DNA from: Fictibacillus enclensis
Lineage (GTDB): Bacteria > Bacillota > Bacilli > Bacillales > Fictibacillaceae
Assembly (NCBI RefSeq): GCF_001457035.1
Contig: NZ_KQ758618.1
Span: 248,001 to 312,000 of the forward strand
DNA length: 64,000 bases
Direction: 5' to 3'
In this document: positions 41,520 through 49,302 of the stretch, piece by piece
How the letters are laid out: every line of letters begins with the position of its first letter
Numbering within the stretch: position 1 is the first letter of the stretch
The notes under the pieces: model-generated
Told to the model about the DNA's origin: nothing
Database searches by the model: none
What the model saw: only the letters and a program-made list of their open reading frames with translations
Program-made: the position numbers and the translations under genes

Positions 41520-41975
41520 ATGGGGAACATGAGGAACACAAGGAATTTAAGCCTATTTAACAATTTTAACAACTTGTCATCAGACGAGGTATTTGAAATT
41601 GGCGCTAATTGCCTGTTAGTATTAAAAAACCGCTTTTTTGCAGTCGTAGAAATAGAGTCGGAGGTTCCAGGGGTTGATCTAGAAGTGTTTGTGATCATCC
41701 GTATAGATGAACAAACCGCTAAGAAACTCCACGATGCAGGATTGGAATTTTGTGAAATCGTGAATAGAATACCGGAAGCAACAGAGGGTGTAAATGTAGA
41801 GTTCAAATGTATTTTTATCAATAAAAACCAAGCGTTTGCATTGTTTGATGTAGAAGATGATTTTGACGAGGCAGTATTTGTGAGAATTTCTTTGGATGAG
41901 GCTAAGCGTTTAATCCGCAGAGGCGCCATGCAATGCACCGTAATTGATGCTCGAAACAATAATTCTAATTGCTAG
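41520..41975 (+). CDS. Unknown conserved protein, copy 1 of a tandem pair
   Basis: A 151-residue protein with a short Asn-rich N-terminus, then EVFEIGANCLLVLKNRFFAVVEIES, LEVFVIIRIDEQTAKKL, and VEFKCIFINKNQAFALFDVEDDFDEAVFVRISLDEAKRLIRRGAMQCTVIDAR. It ends NNSNC. Two similar beta-rich halves (FFAVVEIES...VFVIIRID and AFALFDVE...VFVRISLD) suggest an internal duplication. No family is recognised; no signal peptide or membrane helix. Start ATG 41520 with a weak GGGTTGG upstream. The neighbouring copy at 42289 shares most residues. Confidence 0.75.
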   Translation: MGNMRNTRNLSLFNNFNNLSSDEVFEIGANCLLVLKNRFFAVVEIESEVPGVDLEVFVIIRIDEQTAKKLHDAGLEFCEIVNRIPEATEGVNVEFKCIFINKNQAFALFDVEDDFDEAVFVRISLDEAKRLIRRGAMQCTVIDARNNNSNC

Positions 41976-41995
41976 ATATAAAAAGGTGCATTAAA

Positions 41996-42046
41996 GGTGC
42001 CAGGCATCACTCATTACACAAGTGTGTAATGGGGGTGCCTGGCACC
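41996..42046 (+). repeat. REP-like hairpin 1
   Basis: GGTGCCAGGCATCAC...GGGGTGCCTGGCACC forms a long stem around cattacacaagtgtgtaatg. It probably also ends transcription of the first copy. Such GGTGCCTGGCACC palindromes are dispersed in many bacilli (recall). Confidence 0.8.
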
Positions 42047-42288
42047 TTATTGTTGTTTTGGTAAACACCATATCTTTTTAATAGCCGCACAGCGGCTACT
42101 ATGATTGTGAATCTTTGGCAGTCTTACTATTTTTGCTCTGCTTAATTGGTTAACTTACTATTTTAGTAGCAAAAAAACCTTTACGGAATATGCTAGTTAT
42201 TGAATGATGCAAGAGTGCTGCCATAGGAAAGGCTTATTGGACAAGCATGGCATTATTCACTTAACTTATACGGTAAAGGGTTGGTAAA

Positions 42289-42735
42289 ATGGGGAAAATG
42301 AGGAACACGAATAATAGTCTTTTTGGAAATTTGAGCAACATGGCACCAGAAGAGATTTTTGAGATTGGGGCCAACTGCTTGTTGGTACTGGACAATAAGT
42401 TTTTTGCTGTCGTTGAAATTGAATCTGCTGTTATGGGTGTGGAGCTCGAGGTGTTTGTAATCATTCGAATTGATGAAGCCACTGCACGGAGACTTCATAA
42501 AGCTGGTCTTGAATTTTGTGAAGTAACACGAACAGTTCCGCGCGAGAGAAACGGAGTTACGGTAGAGTTTAAATGTGTGTTTATTCAAGGCAACAATGCT
42601 TTTGCTTTGTTTGATGTGGAAAATGATTTTGACGAAGCTGTATTCGTAAAAATCTCACTCTCTGAGGCTAAGCGTTTAATCCGCCAAGGCGCCATGCAAT
42701 GTACCGTAATTGATGCTCGAAATACGAATTGCTAG
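42289..42735 (+). CDS. Unknown conserved protein, copy 2 of a tandem pair
   Basis: A 148-residue paralogue of the 41520 gene, aligned along its whole length: EEIFEIGANCLLVLDNKFFAVVEIES, LEVFVIIRIDEATARRL, NAFALFDVENDFDEAVFVKISLSEAKRLI and GAMQCTVIDARNTNC. The C-terminal Cys and the GANC and QC cysteines are kept in both copies. Upstream and downstream sequences are also duplicated, so the event copied a whole transcription unit. The divergence in the N-terminus and at 85-95 shows it is not very recent. Function unknown. Confidence 0.75.
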   Translation: MGKMRNTNNSLFGNLSNMAPEEIFEIGANCLLVLDNKFFAVVEIESAVMGVELEVFVIIRIDEATARRLHKAGLEFCEVTRTVPRERNGVTVEFKCVFIQGNNAFALFDVENDFDEAVFVKISLSEAKRLIRQGAMQCTVIDARNTNC

Positions 42736-42756
42736 ATATGAAATGGTGTTATTAAA

Positions 42757-42816
42757 GGTGCCTGGCACCACTCATTACACAAGTATGTAAAGGGGGTGCC
42801 AGGCACCTGTTTTTTT
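42757..42816 (+). repeat. REP-like hairpin 2, with T-run
   Basis: GGTGCCTGGCACCACTC...GGGGGTGCCAGGCACC followed by eight Ts at 42809-42816; a second copy of the palindromic element, working as a terminator. Confidence 0.8.
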
Positions 42817-42818
42817 CG

Positions 42819-42945
42819 TTATCTCTTTGCTGCGTCTAGGCTAAGACCTTCGACTTCAGGGTCGACGGTTTTGATTTTTGCTACGTAGTCGCGAAGGTTC
42901 TCCCAGTCAGAGAAGCCAAGGTCGGTTACGAAGGAGGCAGACTAC
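42819..42945 (-). pseudogene. 3' fragment of an unidentified gene
   Basis: The minus strand has an open stretch, ASFVTDLGFSDWENLRDY then VAKIKTVDPEVEGLSLDAAKR, ending at a TAA at 42819-42821. It looks like a normal protein C-terminus cut off at about 42945. Family not recognised. Confidence 0.4.
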
Positions 42946-43050
42946 TCGTATGTCTATTCGCATGGTGAATTTAATAGCGCATTGGTTCAAACCGGCAGGA
43001 TATCTGCTCGTCCGGACTGCCAATCCCTATTTTCAAATCAAGGACAGTGA
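42943..43050 (+). pseudogene. Short fragment resembling family-A DNA polymerase
   Basis: The frame reads VYSHGEFNSALVQTGRISAR and PDCQSLFSN before TGA 43048-43050. The pattern H-x-x-F-N-x-x-x-x-x-T-G-R-x-S resembles the region of family-A polymerases before motif A (usually followed by PNLQ). At only 35 codons the match could be chance. Confidence 0.25.
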
Positions 43051-43069
43051 TGGTGATCAAAAAGAATAT

Positions 43070-43611
43070 ATGCTGCTGTTTTACCTTGATTCCACGCCGA
43101 TTACTTCCAACTACCCCGGGAATACACAGAATCTTATTGAGAGGAGCGGAAACAGTGTTTCGCACTTTTCTTCACTACTTCAAAAAAGAATTTAAAAACT
43201 TCCAACCTGGCAGGTTTTTTTTTGGGGATTTGTGGAATTCTTCTGTATGCAGATTATCACTTTCTGTTAACAGCGAGCGGTGCCTTTCGGATTACGGCAG
43301 CACTCCTGCTGCTCTTCCTGTTTTGTTATAGCCAGACTGTACTGTTCTTTTTTCCTGTTTTCGTTCATTACGAGCTGGATTTGTTCGGATACATAAAAAC
43401 GGCGTTTTTGATTGGGATGATGAACCTCCACACTGTATTTTTCATGGCTGTGGGGCTGGGGGCTCTGGTTTATCTTCAAATCAGTTATCCCGGATTTCTC
43501 CCTTTTTTTGGAGCCGTTTCTCCAGCCATACTGATCATGGCAGGAGGCTGCTATGGATTCAATCGTATGAAAAGGCTGCAGTTGAGCAGAACAGAACCAG
43601 GACACAGATGA
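43070..43611 (+). pseudogene. DUF624 (YesL-like) membrane protein, frameshifted
   Basis: The first part reads RLLPTTPGIHRILLRGAETVFRTFLHYFKKEFK, like the first cytoplasmic loop of DUF624 proteins. At the A5 run near 43192-43196 the frame must shift to continue TSNLAGFFLGICGILLYADY and further helices (FFFPVFVHYELDLFGYIKTAFLIGMMNLH) to TGA 43609-43611. The N-terminal helix is also missing. One extra A explains the shift, so a sequencing error at that point should be excluded. Confidence 0.6.
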
Positions 43612-43634
43612 TGAATTGAAAAGGAGCGTGTCTT

Positions 43635-44618
43635 ATGAATTACCGTGAATTGGGAAACACCGGAATGAAGGTAAGTGAAGTAAGCTTTGGCACATGGGCG
43701 ATTGGCGGATCCTGGGGACATACAAATGACGAGGATTCGTTAAAAGCAATGGATTATGCGATTTCAGAAGGTGTGAATTTTTTTGATACGGCCGATGTAT
43801 ATGGAGACGGTCACAGTGAAGAACTGCTGGCAAAGGCAACAAAGGGAAAAAAGGACCAAATTTATATCGCGACGAAGTTTTGCAGGCAGGGGGACATCCA
43901 GTCCCCGGAAAACTATTCCTATGAAACGGTTAAGAAGTATTGTGAGGACAGCCTGAGAAGGCTTGGCCGTGAAGCAATCGATCTTTACCAAATTCATTGC
44001 CCGGCAACAGAGATTTTAAGGGACGGGCAAGTTTTTGATGTGCTTGACACATTAAAGAAGGAAGGAAAAGTCCGGAATTACGGAGTCAGTGTGGAGACCG
44101 TGGAAGAAGGGTTAATCTGTCTGGAGCATCCGAATGTATCCAGTCTTCAGGTGATCTTCAATATGTTCCGTCAAAAGCCGCTCGAAGCATTGTTTCCCCA
44201 GGCGGCAAGCAAACAAGTCGGTATTTTGGTAAGGCTTCCGCTTGCCAGCGGACTGCTTACGGGCAAATATCAAAAAGGCCATGTATTTGAGGAGGACGAT
44301 CACCGGAATTTTAATGAAAACGGCGAAGCATTTAATGTGGGTGAAACCTTTGCAGGACTCGGTTTTAATAAAGGTGTGGAACTGTCTGATCAGCTGAAGT
44401 GGATCGCGGATGGCAGACCTTCCATGGCAAGTGCCGCCCTTCGTTGGATTATGGACCAGTCAGAGGTCACCTGTGTGATCCCAGGGTTTAGAAACGAGAG
44501 GCAGATCGAACAAAATCTACAGGCGCTTGATACACGCCCGTTTTCTCAAGAAGAACTAGGGCGCATCAGGAGCTTTTATGACTCTGACGTGAAGCAATTT
44601 ATCAGAGGAGCTTATTAA
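43635..44618 (+). CDS. Aldo/keto reductase
   Basis: A 327-residue aldo/keto reductase barrel. Catalytic Asp and Tyr lie in FFDTADVYGDGHSEELL near residues 50-66, Lys in YIATKFCRQG near 80 and His in YQIHCPA near 121; the C-terminal NADPH site is CVIPGFRNERQIEQNL. Members reduce sugar aldehydes or xenobiotic carbonyls; the substrate is unknown. RBS AAAAGGAG precedes ATG 43635. Single-gene unit with its own terminator. Confidence 0.9.
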   Translation: MNYRELGNTGMKVSEVSFGTWAIGGSWGHTNDEDSLKAMDYAISEGVNFFDTADVYGDGHSEELLAKATKGKKDQIYIATKFCRQGDIQSPENYSYETVKKYCEDSLRRLGREAIDLYQIHCPATEILRDGQVFDVLDTLKKEGKVRNYGVSVETVEEGLICLEHPNVSSLQVIFNMFRQKPLEALFPQAASKQVGILVRLPLASGLLTGKYQKGHVFEEDDHRNFNENGEAFNVGETFAGLGFNKGVELSDQLKWIADGRPSMASAALRWIMDQSEVTCVIPGFRNERQIEQNLQALDTRPFSQEELGRIRSFYDSDVKQFIRGAY

Positions 44619-44639
44619 GGACGAAAACGAGATGGCTAA

Positions 44640-44672
44640 AACACTTCCTTTCAGGTGGTGTTTTTTTATTTT
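44640..44672 (+). terminator. Aldo/keto reductase terminator
   Basis: aaaacacttcc/aggtggtgttt hairpin followed by Ts. Confidence 0.65.
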
Positions 44673-44762
44673 AGCCCGTTGAAAAAATATTCAAGAAATT
44701 TGCAAAATTATGTAGAAAATATTCAGAATTTATTTTATAATCTAAAACAACACAATGACGTT

Positions 44763-44832
44763 TGTAAATTTAATATCTATTTTTAGCTAACAAACGTAAT
44801 TTCGTTTTAATTTTTATAAACGAATGTTATAA
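44763..44832 (+). repeat. Promoter-region repeat, copy 1
   Basis: About 70 bases (tgtaaatttaat, tttttagctaacaaacgtaattt, cgaatgttat) closely match 45112-45181. It precedes the OppF fragment. Confidence 0.75.
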
Positions 44833-44904
44833 GGGGGCTTGAAGTTGGCTGATTAATTGTTCAACGGTTATACAGTTGATAGTGCTGTTGATCGGAATTT
44901 CATT

Positions 44905-45042
44905 GCATTCTTTCATGATCCTTATGCCTCGCTTAATCCAAAACAGACGGTGGGAGAGGCACTTGAAGACCATTGTGCGGTTGAACGTCCGGAACGGCGG
45001 GAAATTGAAGAAGGCCATTATATCGCATGCCACGAAAGATAG
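44905..45042 (+). pseudogene. Oligopeptide ABC ATPase (OppF-like) fragment
   Basis: FIAFFHDPYASLNPKQTVGEALEDHCAVERPERREIEEGHY matches the Q-loop and helical region of OppD/OppF ATPases (usual form FQDPYASLNPR.TV). No Walker A, signature or Walker B remain. The insert is framed by two copies of the same upstream repeat. Confidence 0.6.
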
Positions 45043-45111
45043 TACGTTAAGCAGAAAATGATATGAAAAATTCCGAATGAATTCGATAATCAAAAACATA
45101 TGATGTACATA

Positions 45112-45181
45112 TGTAAATTAATCATTTCATTTTTATTAACAAACGGAATTTAATTGTAAGTTTTTTGACCGAATGTTAGAA
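45112..45181 (+). repeat. Promoter-region repeat, copy 2
   Basis: tgtaaattaat, attaacaaacggaattt, ttttttgaccgaatgttag: second copy, directly before the gamma-glutamyltransferase-like gene. Confidence 0.75.
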
Positions 45182-45225
45182 TTATGAGGATTATTTATAT
45201 CCTCATGGCAAGAGAGGGGATCACA

Positions 45226-46872
45226 ATGGATCAGCATACGATTGAAAAAACAGAAGAACAATTGCTATTTAATCATCAGCGGTACCCATATGCTTCACAG
45301 CGTTCAGCCATGTACAGTAAAAGAGGAATGGTAGCGACGTCCCAGCCTCTTGCAGCACAGGCGGGACTTGATATGCTGAAAAAAGGCGGCAATGCGATTG
45401 ATGCTGCGATTGCAACAGCTGCCTGTCTGACGGTAGTTGAGCCCACATCCAATGGAATCGGCGGCGATGCCTTCGCATTGGTGTGGACAAAAGGGAAACT
45501 CCATGGATTGAATTCCAGTGGACCTGCTCCGCAAGGTATTTCTGCGGATGCCTTGAGAGAAAGGGGCTATGAAAAGATACCAAAGTTTGGCTGGGAGCCT
45601 GTCACTGTGCCCGGTGCCCCGGCAGCCTGGGCAGAATTATCCCGGCGTTTTGGCAAGCTGCCTCTCACAGAGGCCCTGAAGCCGGCCATTGCCTATGCAG
45701 AAGAAGGCTATCCGGTTTCACCTGTTTTAGGGAATTATTGGAATAAGGCTTATCATGAATATAAGAAGGCGCAAAAACATAATGAATTTCAAAGCTGGTT
45801 TGATACCTTTGCGCCAAATGGAAGAGCTCCTGAAATCGGGGAAGTATGGCGCTCACCGGGTCATGCCGCTACATTAAGGGAAATTGCGGAAACAGAGGCT
45901 GAATCGTTTTACCGTGGCGCGCTTGCTAATCAGATTAGTGCGGCTTCCGAGGCGGAAGGCGGTTTTTTGAGAAAAGAAGATCTGGCCGCTTTTTATCCGG
46001 AATGGGTGGAGCCAATCAAAGCGGACTACAAAGGATATGAAGTTTGGGAAATCCCGCCAAACGGGCAGGGCATTGTCGCTTTAATGGCATTAAATCTCTT
46101 AAAAGAGTATGATTTCCCTGAGATAGAATCTGCAGAACGTTATCACAAACAGATTGAAGCCATTAAACTTAGCTTTATGGATGCCAAAAAATATGTAACA
46201 GATACTACCCATATGAAGGTGACAGCTGATGCTCTTTTGTCCGAGGAATATGCGGAAAAAAGACGACAATTGATCGGGGAGGAAGCCCTTCTTCCTGAAC
46301 CGGGTACTCCGCCTAAAGGGGGGACCGTTTACCTGGCAGCAGCAGATGAAGAAGGAAATATGGTTTCTTTTATACAAAGTAATTACATGGGCTTTGGCTC
46401 AGGGATTGTGGTTCCGGACACAGGAATCAGTCTTCAAAACAGAGGACATGATTTTTCCCTGGACGAAGATCACCACAACTGCCTTTGCCCGGGAAAAAGA
46501 ACCTATCATACAATTATTCCCGGCTTTCTGACCAAGGATGGAAAACCGGTCGGCCCGTTTGGTGTGATGGGGGGCTACATGCAACCGCAGGGTCATGTCC
46601 AGGTGATCATGAACACGATTGATTTCGGCCTCAACCCGCAATCTGCACTTGATGCACCGAGATGGCAATGGATAGAAGGAAAAGAAGTTCTTGTGGAACG
46701 CTCGGTGCCGCAGCACATTGCAGAGGAACTGGTTCGAAAAGGCCATGATGTAAAAGTTGCGACGGATGGCGGAGCCTTCGGGCGGGGACAGATTATTTGG
46801 AGAAATTCAGAAACTGGGGTCCTCACAGGAGGAACCGAAGGACGAACAGATGGAGCTGTAGCTGCCTGGTAG
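45226..46872 (+). CDS. Gamma-glutamyltransferase-family protein (YwrD-like)
   Basis: A 548-residue Ntn-hydrolase of the gamma-glutamyltransferase family. GMVATSQPLAAQAGLDMLKKGGNAIDAAIATAACLTVVEP is the N-terminal signature. The autocleavage Thr is in PPKGGTVYLAAADEEGNMVSFIQSNY near residue 380, and GVMGGYMQPQGHVQVIMN lies in the small subunit. There is no signal peptide, like YwrD of B. subtilis, so a cytosolic hydrolase is likely. ATG 45226 follows AGAGGGGAT. Two chromate transporter genes follow, matching the ywr gene group. Confidence 0.87.
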   Translation: MDQHTIEKTEEQLLFNHQRYPYASQRSAMYSKRGMVATSQPLAAQAGLDMLKKGGNAIDAAIATAACLTVVEPTSNGIGGDAFALVWTKGKLHGLNSSGPAPQGISADALRERGYEKIPKFGWEPVTVPGAPAAWAELSRRFGKLPLTEALKPAIAYAEEGYPVSPVLGNYWNKAYHEYKKAQKHNEFQSWFDTFAPNGRAPEIGEVWRSPGHAATLREIAETEAESFYRGALANQISAASEAEGGFLRKEDLAAFYPEWVEPIKADYKGYEVWEIPPNGQGIVALMALNLLKEYDFPEIESAERYHKQIEAIKLSFMDAKKYVTDTTHMKVTADALLSEEYAEKRRQLIGEEALLPEPGTPPKGGTVYLAAADEEGNMVSFIQSNYMGFGSGIVVPDTGISLQNRGHDFSLDEDHHNCLCPGKRTYHTIIPGFLTKDGKPVGPFGVMGGYMQPQGHVQVIMNTIDFGLNPQSALDAPRWQWIEGKEVLVERSVPQHIAEELVRKGHDVKVATDGGAFGRGQIIWRNSETGVLTGGTEGRTDGAVAAW

Positions 46873-46896
46873 GAATATGTGTAAGGATTTGATGAA

Positions 46897-47481
46897 ATGA
46901 CATATCTTAATTTATTTATTGCCTTCTTTCGTTCGGGCATTTTGGGATATGGAGGAGGACCTTCCTCCATACCGCTTGTTCATAAAGAAGTGGTAGGAAA
47001 CTTTAAATGGATGAATGATGAAGAATTTGGTGATGTGCTGGCACTTGGAAATGCGCTTCCCGGGCCGATCAATACGAAAATGGCCGGCTATATCGGCTAC
47101 CGTGTTGCCGGTATATTGGGGATGCTGGTTGCCATCCTGTCATCGATTCTGCCCACCATCATTCTTATGATCGTGCTTCTGACTTCATTGGCACAATACA
47201 AGGACCAGCCATGGGTACAGGGCATGACCAAGGGTGTGCTTCCTGTTGTTGCTGTGATGATGGGAGTATTGACCTGGCAATTCTTTTCCAGCTCTAAAAA
47301 GGGTCTGGGCATTAAACTCAGCCTGATCCATATTGTAGTTGGAGTGATTTTACTTCAGGTGCTCGGTGTTCATCCCGCTTTTCTCATTGGTGCCCTGCTG
47401 GCATATGCGCTGCTGAAGCCGGAAAATAAGAAACAAGAGGAACCTGTTGAGGAAGCAAAGAGGGGAGAAGGTATGGGATGA
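46897..47481 (+). CDS. Half-size chromate transporter (ChrA-type, YwrB/YwrA-like), first subunit
   Basis: A 194-residue single-domain CHR protein. RSGILGYGGGPSSIPLVHKEVV and ALGNALPGPINTKMAGYIGYRVAG are the CHR signatures, followed by about five helices. Paired short CHR proteins form heterodimeric chromate exporters in bacilli. It begins 24 bases after the YwrD-like gene and overlaps the next subunit by four bases (ATGA at 47478). Confidence 0.9.
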   Translation: MTYLNLFIAFFRSGILGYGGGPSSIPLVHKEVVGNFKWMNDEEFGDVLALGNALPGPINTKMAGYIGYRVAGILGMLVAILSSILPTIILMIVLLTSLAQYKDQPWVQGMTKGVLPVVAVMMGVLTWQFFSSSKKGLGIKLSLIHIVVGVILLQVLGVHPAFLIGALLAYALLKPENKKQEEPVEEAKRGEGMG

Positions 47482-48008
47482 TTCTATGGCATATCTTTCT
47501 CGCATTCTTTATCCCGGGCATACTGGGATATGGAGGAGGACCTTCCTCCATTCCACTGATCGAAAATGAAGTGGTCGGACGTTATCACTGGATGACGGTG
47601 AATCAGTTTACTGAAGTTCTTGCGCTGGGAAATGCGCTTCCCGGACCGATTGCCACCAAGATGTCAGGCTATATCGGCTACATGCAGGGAGGTATTCTCG
47701 GTTCAATCGTTGCTACAGTTGCTACGGTAGGCCCGTCATTATTTTTGATGATTGTGTTTCTCGGTGTGATCTACAAATACAAGGATTCACCCCGGGTGAA
47801 AAAAATGACCTTGTATGTGAAACCCACCATCGCCGTCCTTCTTGGCATTATGACGTATAACTTTTTTATGGAATCGGTGGATACGTCCGGATGGATACAA
47901 ACAGCGGCCATTGCCCTGCTAAGTTTTCTGTTAATGGAAAGGCTGAAGGTTTCACCTGTGATCGTCATTGTCGCCGCCATTGGGTACGGAGCCCTTTTTA
48001 TGGTGTAA
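47478..48008 (+). CDS. Half-size chromate transporter, second subunit
   Basis: A 176-residue CHR-domain paralogue: FIPGILGYGGGPSSIPLIENEVV and ALGNALPGPIATKMSGYIGYMQGG. Translationally coupled to the first subunit; the pair should assemble with opposite membrane orientation. Chromate or sulfate-like oxyanion transport is inferred from the family. Confidence 0.9.
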   Translation: MILWHIFLAFFIPGILGYGGGPSSIPLIENEVVGRYHWMTVNQFTEVLALGNALPGPIATKMSGYIGYMQGGILGSIVATVATVGPSLFLMIVFLGVIYKYKDSPRVKKMTLYVKPTIAVLLGIMTYNFFMESVDTSGWIQTAAIALLSFLLMERLKVSPVIVIVAAIGYGALFMV

Positions 48009-48013
48009 ATCAA

Positions 48014-48057
48014 AAAAGAGGACATCCTGCGCGCACGCAGAATATCCTCTTTTTCTT
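48014..48057. terminator. Bidirectional terminator
   Basis: aaaagaggacatcctgcg/cgcagaatatcctcttttt hairpin between convergent chromate and exporter genes. Confidence 0.8.
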
Positions 48058-48058
48058 A

Positions 48059-48502
48059 TTATTTAACGGTTCTTGTGCTTCTCAGAATAATGGGTAAGAT
48101 CGTCCCGGCAAGTACCAGCCCAAAAGCGATTGCCCCCGAAATTAAAAAGGTTTGGGATGCAAGCTGAATCGCTTCATTATAATCATTTTCAACGAGCTGC
48201 CTCATCGTATCATACGCCCCGCCACCGGGAACGAGCGGAATGATGCCTGCGACACTGAAAATAATGACCGGCATTCGGTAAATCCTTGCGTAAAGATGAC
48301 TGATGGCTGCAACGACAAAAGAGGCCAGCGCGGTGGCGAGAACCAGGTCGAATTGATTGTTGCCTGACATCCCTTCAAAAATCAGCCAGCCGATCATGCC
48401 GCAGATACCTCCTGGAATTACCGCTTTTCTCGGTACATTAAAAAGAATACCGAAGCCTGCCGAAGCAATGAAACTCGTCCAAATGGCTTCAAAGATGTGC
48501 AT
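48059..48502 (-). CDS. Threonine/serine exporter, ThrE C-terminal half (YjjB-like)
   Basis: A 147-residue integral membrane protein with about four helices matching the ThrE_2 half of split threonine/serine exporters: IFNVPRKAVIPGGICGMIGWLIFE and GIIPLVPGGGAYDTMRQLVEND. The partner gene lies 11 bases upstream. The pair should export Thr/Ser or, in other bacteria, dicarboxylates. Confidence 0.88.
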   Translation of the reverse strand: MHIFEAIWTSFIASAGFGILFNVPRKAVIPGGICGMIGWLIFEGMSGNNQFDLVLATALASFVVAAISHLYARIYRMPVIIFSVAGIIPLVPGGGAYDTMRQLVENDYNEAIQLASQTFLISGAIAFGLVLAGTILPIILRSTRTVK

Positions 48503-48513
48503 AGGGTTCCTCC

Positions 48514-49275
48514 TTACAGCGTTACAATGACAAAGGCAATTCCTGTGCCGATGGCGAAGGCAGTGAGCATGGCCTCTGCACCCAGAGAGATTCCGGAAAC
48601 CAGATGGCCGGCCATCAGGTCCCGTACGGCATTGGTGATTAAAACACCAGGCACAAGCGGCATGACAGCGCCAATAATGATTTTATCCAGTTGGCTTCCC
48701 ATCCCGGATGTTATCGCCAGTTTAGCGACTAATCCGATAACAAAGGCAGCAAGCAGTTCAGAGAAAAAACGGACCGAAATATAGCGTTTGATCACGAGAA
48801 AAACAACATATCCTGCGCCCCCGGCAATCATGGCCGGCATAAAATCACGCCAGTTTCCCTGAAACATGAGGGCGAAGCAGCCACTGACAAGAATAGCGGC
48901 CAACGTTTGCACCCATGCTGGATAAGCCTCGGGTGTTTTTTCTATTTTTTTAAGCTCTTTTCTCGCTGTATCCAAGGAAAGAGACTCGCTCGCCACTTTT
49001 CTTGAAAGATCATTAACGAGGACGACCACATGCAAATCGGTGGAGCGGTCAACAATCCTGACAATCTTTGTATAATCCATGGTGCGTCCTTTTTCAAAGA
49101 GAGAAAGAATGATCGCTGTCGGTGTAACAAAAACTTGAGCGGCTTTCATGCCGTAATTTTGCGCAAGGCGGGTAATGGTATCCTCTACACGGTAGGTTTC
49201 TGCACCGTTTTGAAGCATAAGCCTGCCCGCCAAAAGGCAGACTTCCATTACGTCTTCAATTTTATTTTGGGTCAA
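48514..49275 (-). CDS. Threonine/serine exporter, ThrE N-terminal half (YjjP-like)
   Basis: A 253-residue protein. A soluble N-terminal domain (LLAGRLMLQNGAETYRVEDTI, then VTPTAIILSLF) is followed by five helices including PLVPGVLITNAVRDLMAGHLVSG. This is the ThrE_1 half of the split exporter. Operon with the ThrE_2 gene. Start ATG 49275 follows AAGGGGACTT. Confidence 0.9.
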   Translation of the reverse strand: MTQNKIEDVMEVCLLAGRLMLQNGAETYRVEDTITRLAQNYGMKAAQVFVTPTAIILSLFEKGRTMDYTKIVRIVDRSTDLHVVVLVNDLSRKVASESLSLDTARKELKKIEKTPEAYPAWVQTLAAILVSGCFALMFQGNWRDFMPAMIAGGAGYVVFLVIKRYISVRFFSELLAAFVIGLVAKLAITSGMGSQLDKIIIGAVMPLVPGVLITNAVRDLMAGHLVSGISLGAEAMLTAFAIGTGIAFVIVTL

Positions 49276-49302
49276 TGTAAGTCCCCTTTCAGCAAATTAA
49301 TT

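Larger units (their letters stand above)
41400..42807 (+). repeat. Tandem duplication of a gene with its flanks
   Basis: Two copies, about 41400-42046 and 42145-42807. Each carries the same upstream block (tactattttagtagc, caaaaaaacctttac, gttattgaatgatgc, ggacaagca), a homologous gene, and a downstream REP-like hairpin. Confidence 0.85.

Noticed and set aside
42878-43195. 105-codon plus frame across the gene fragments
   Set aside because: It crosses at least two fragment borders in a frame that matches neither fragment; the conserved blocks lie in other frames.
46897-48008. Two CHR genes as a broken full-length chromate transporter
   Set aside because: Each has its own complete signature, and the ATGA overlap is the normal arrangement of paired short CHR proteins.
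48059-49275. Split ThrE genes as a frameshifted single gene
   Set aside because: Separate start, ribosome site and complete domains match the known two-gene form.
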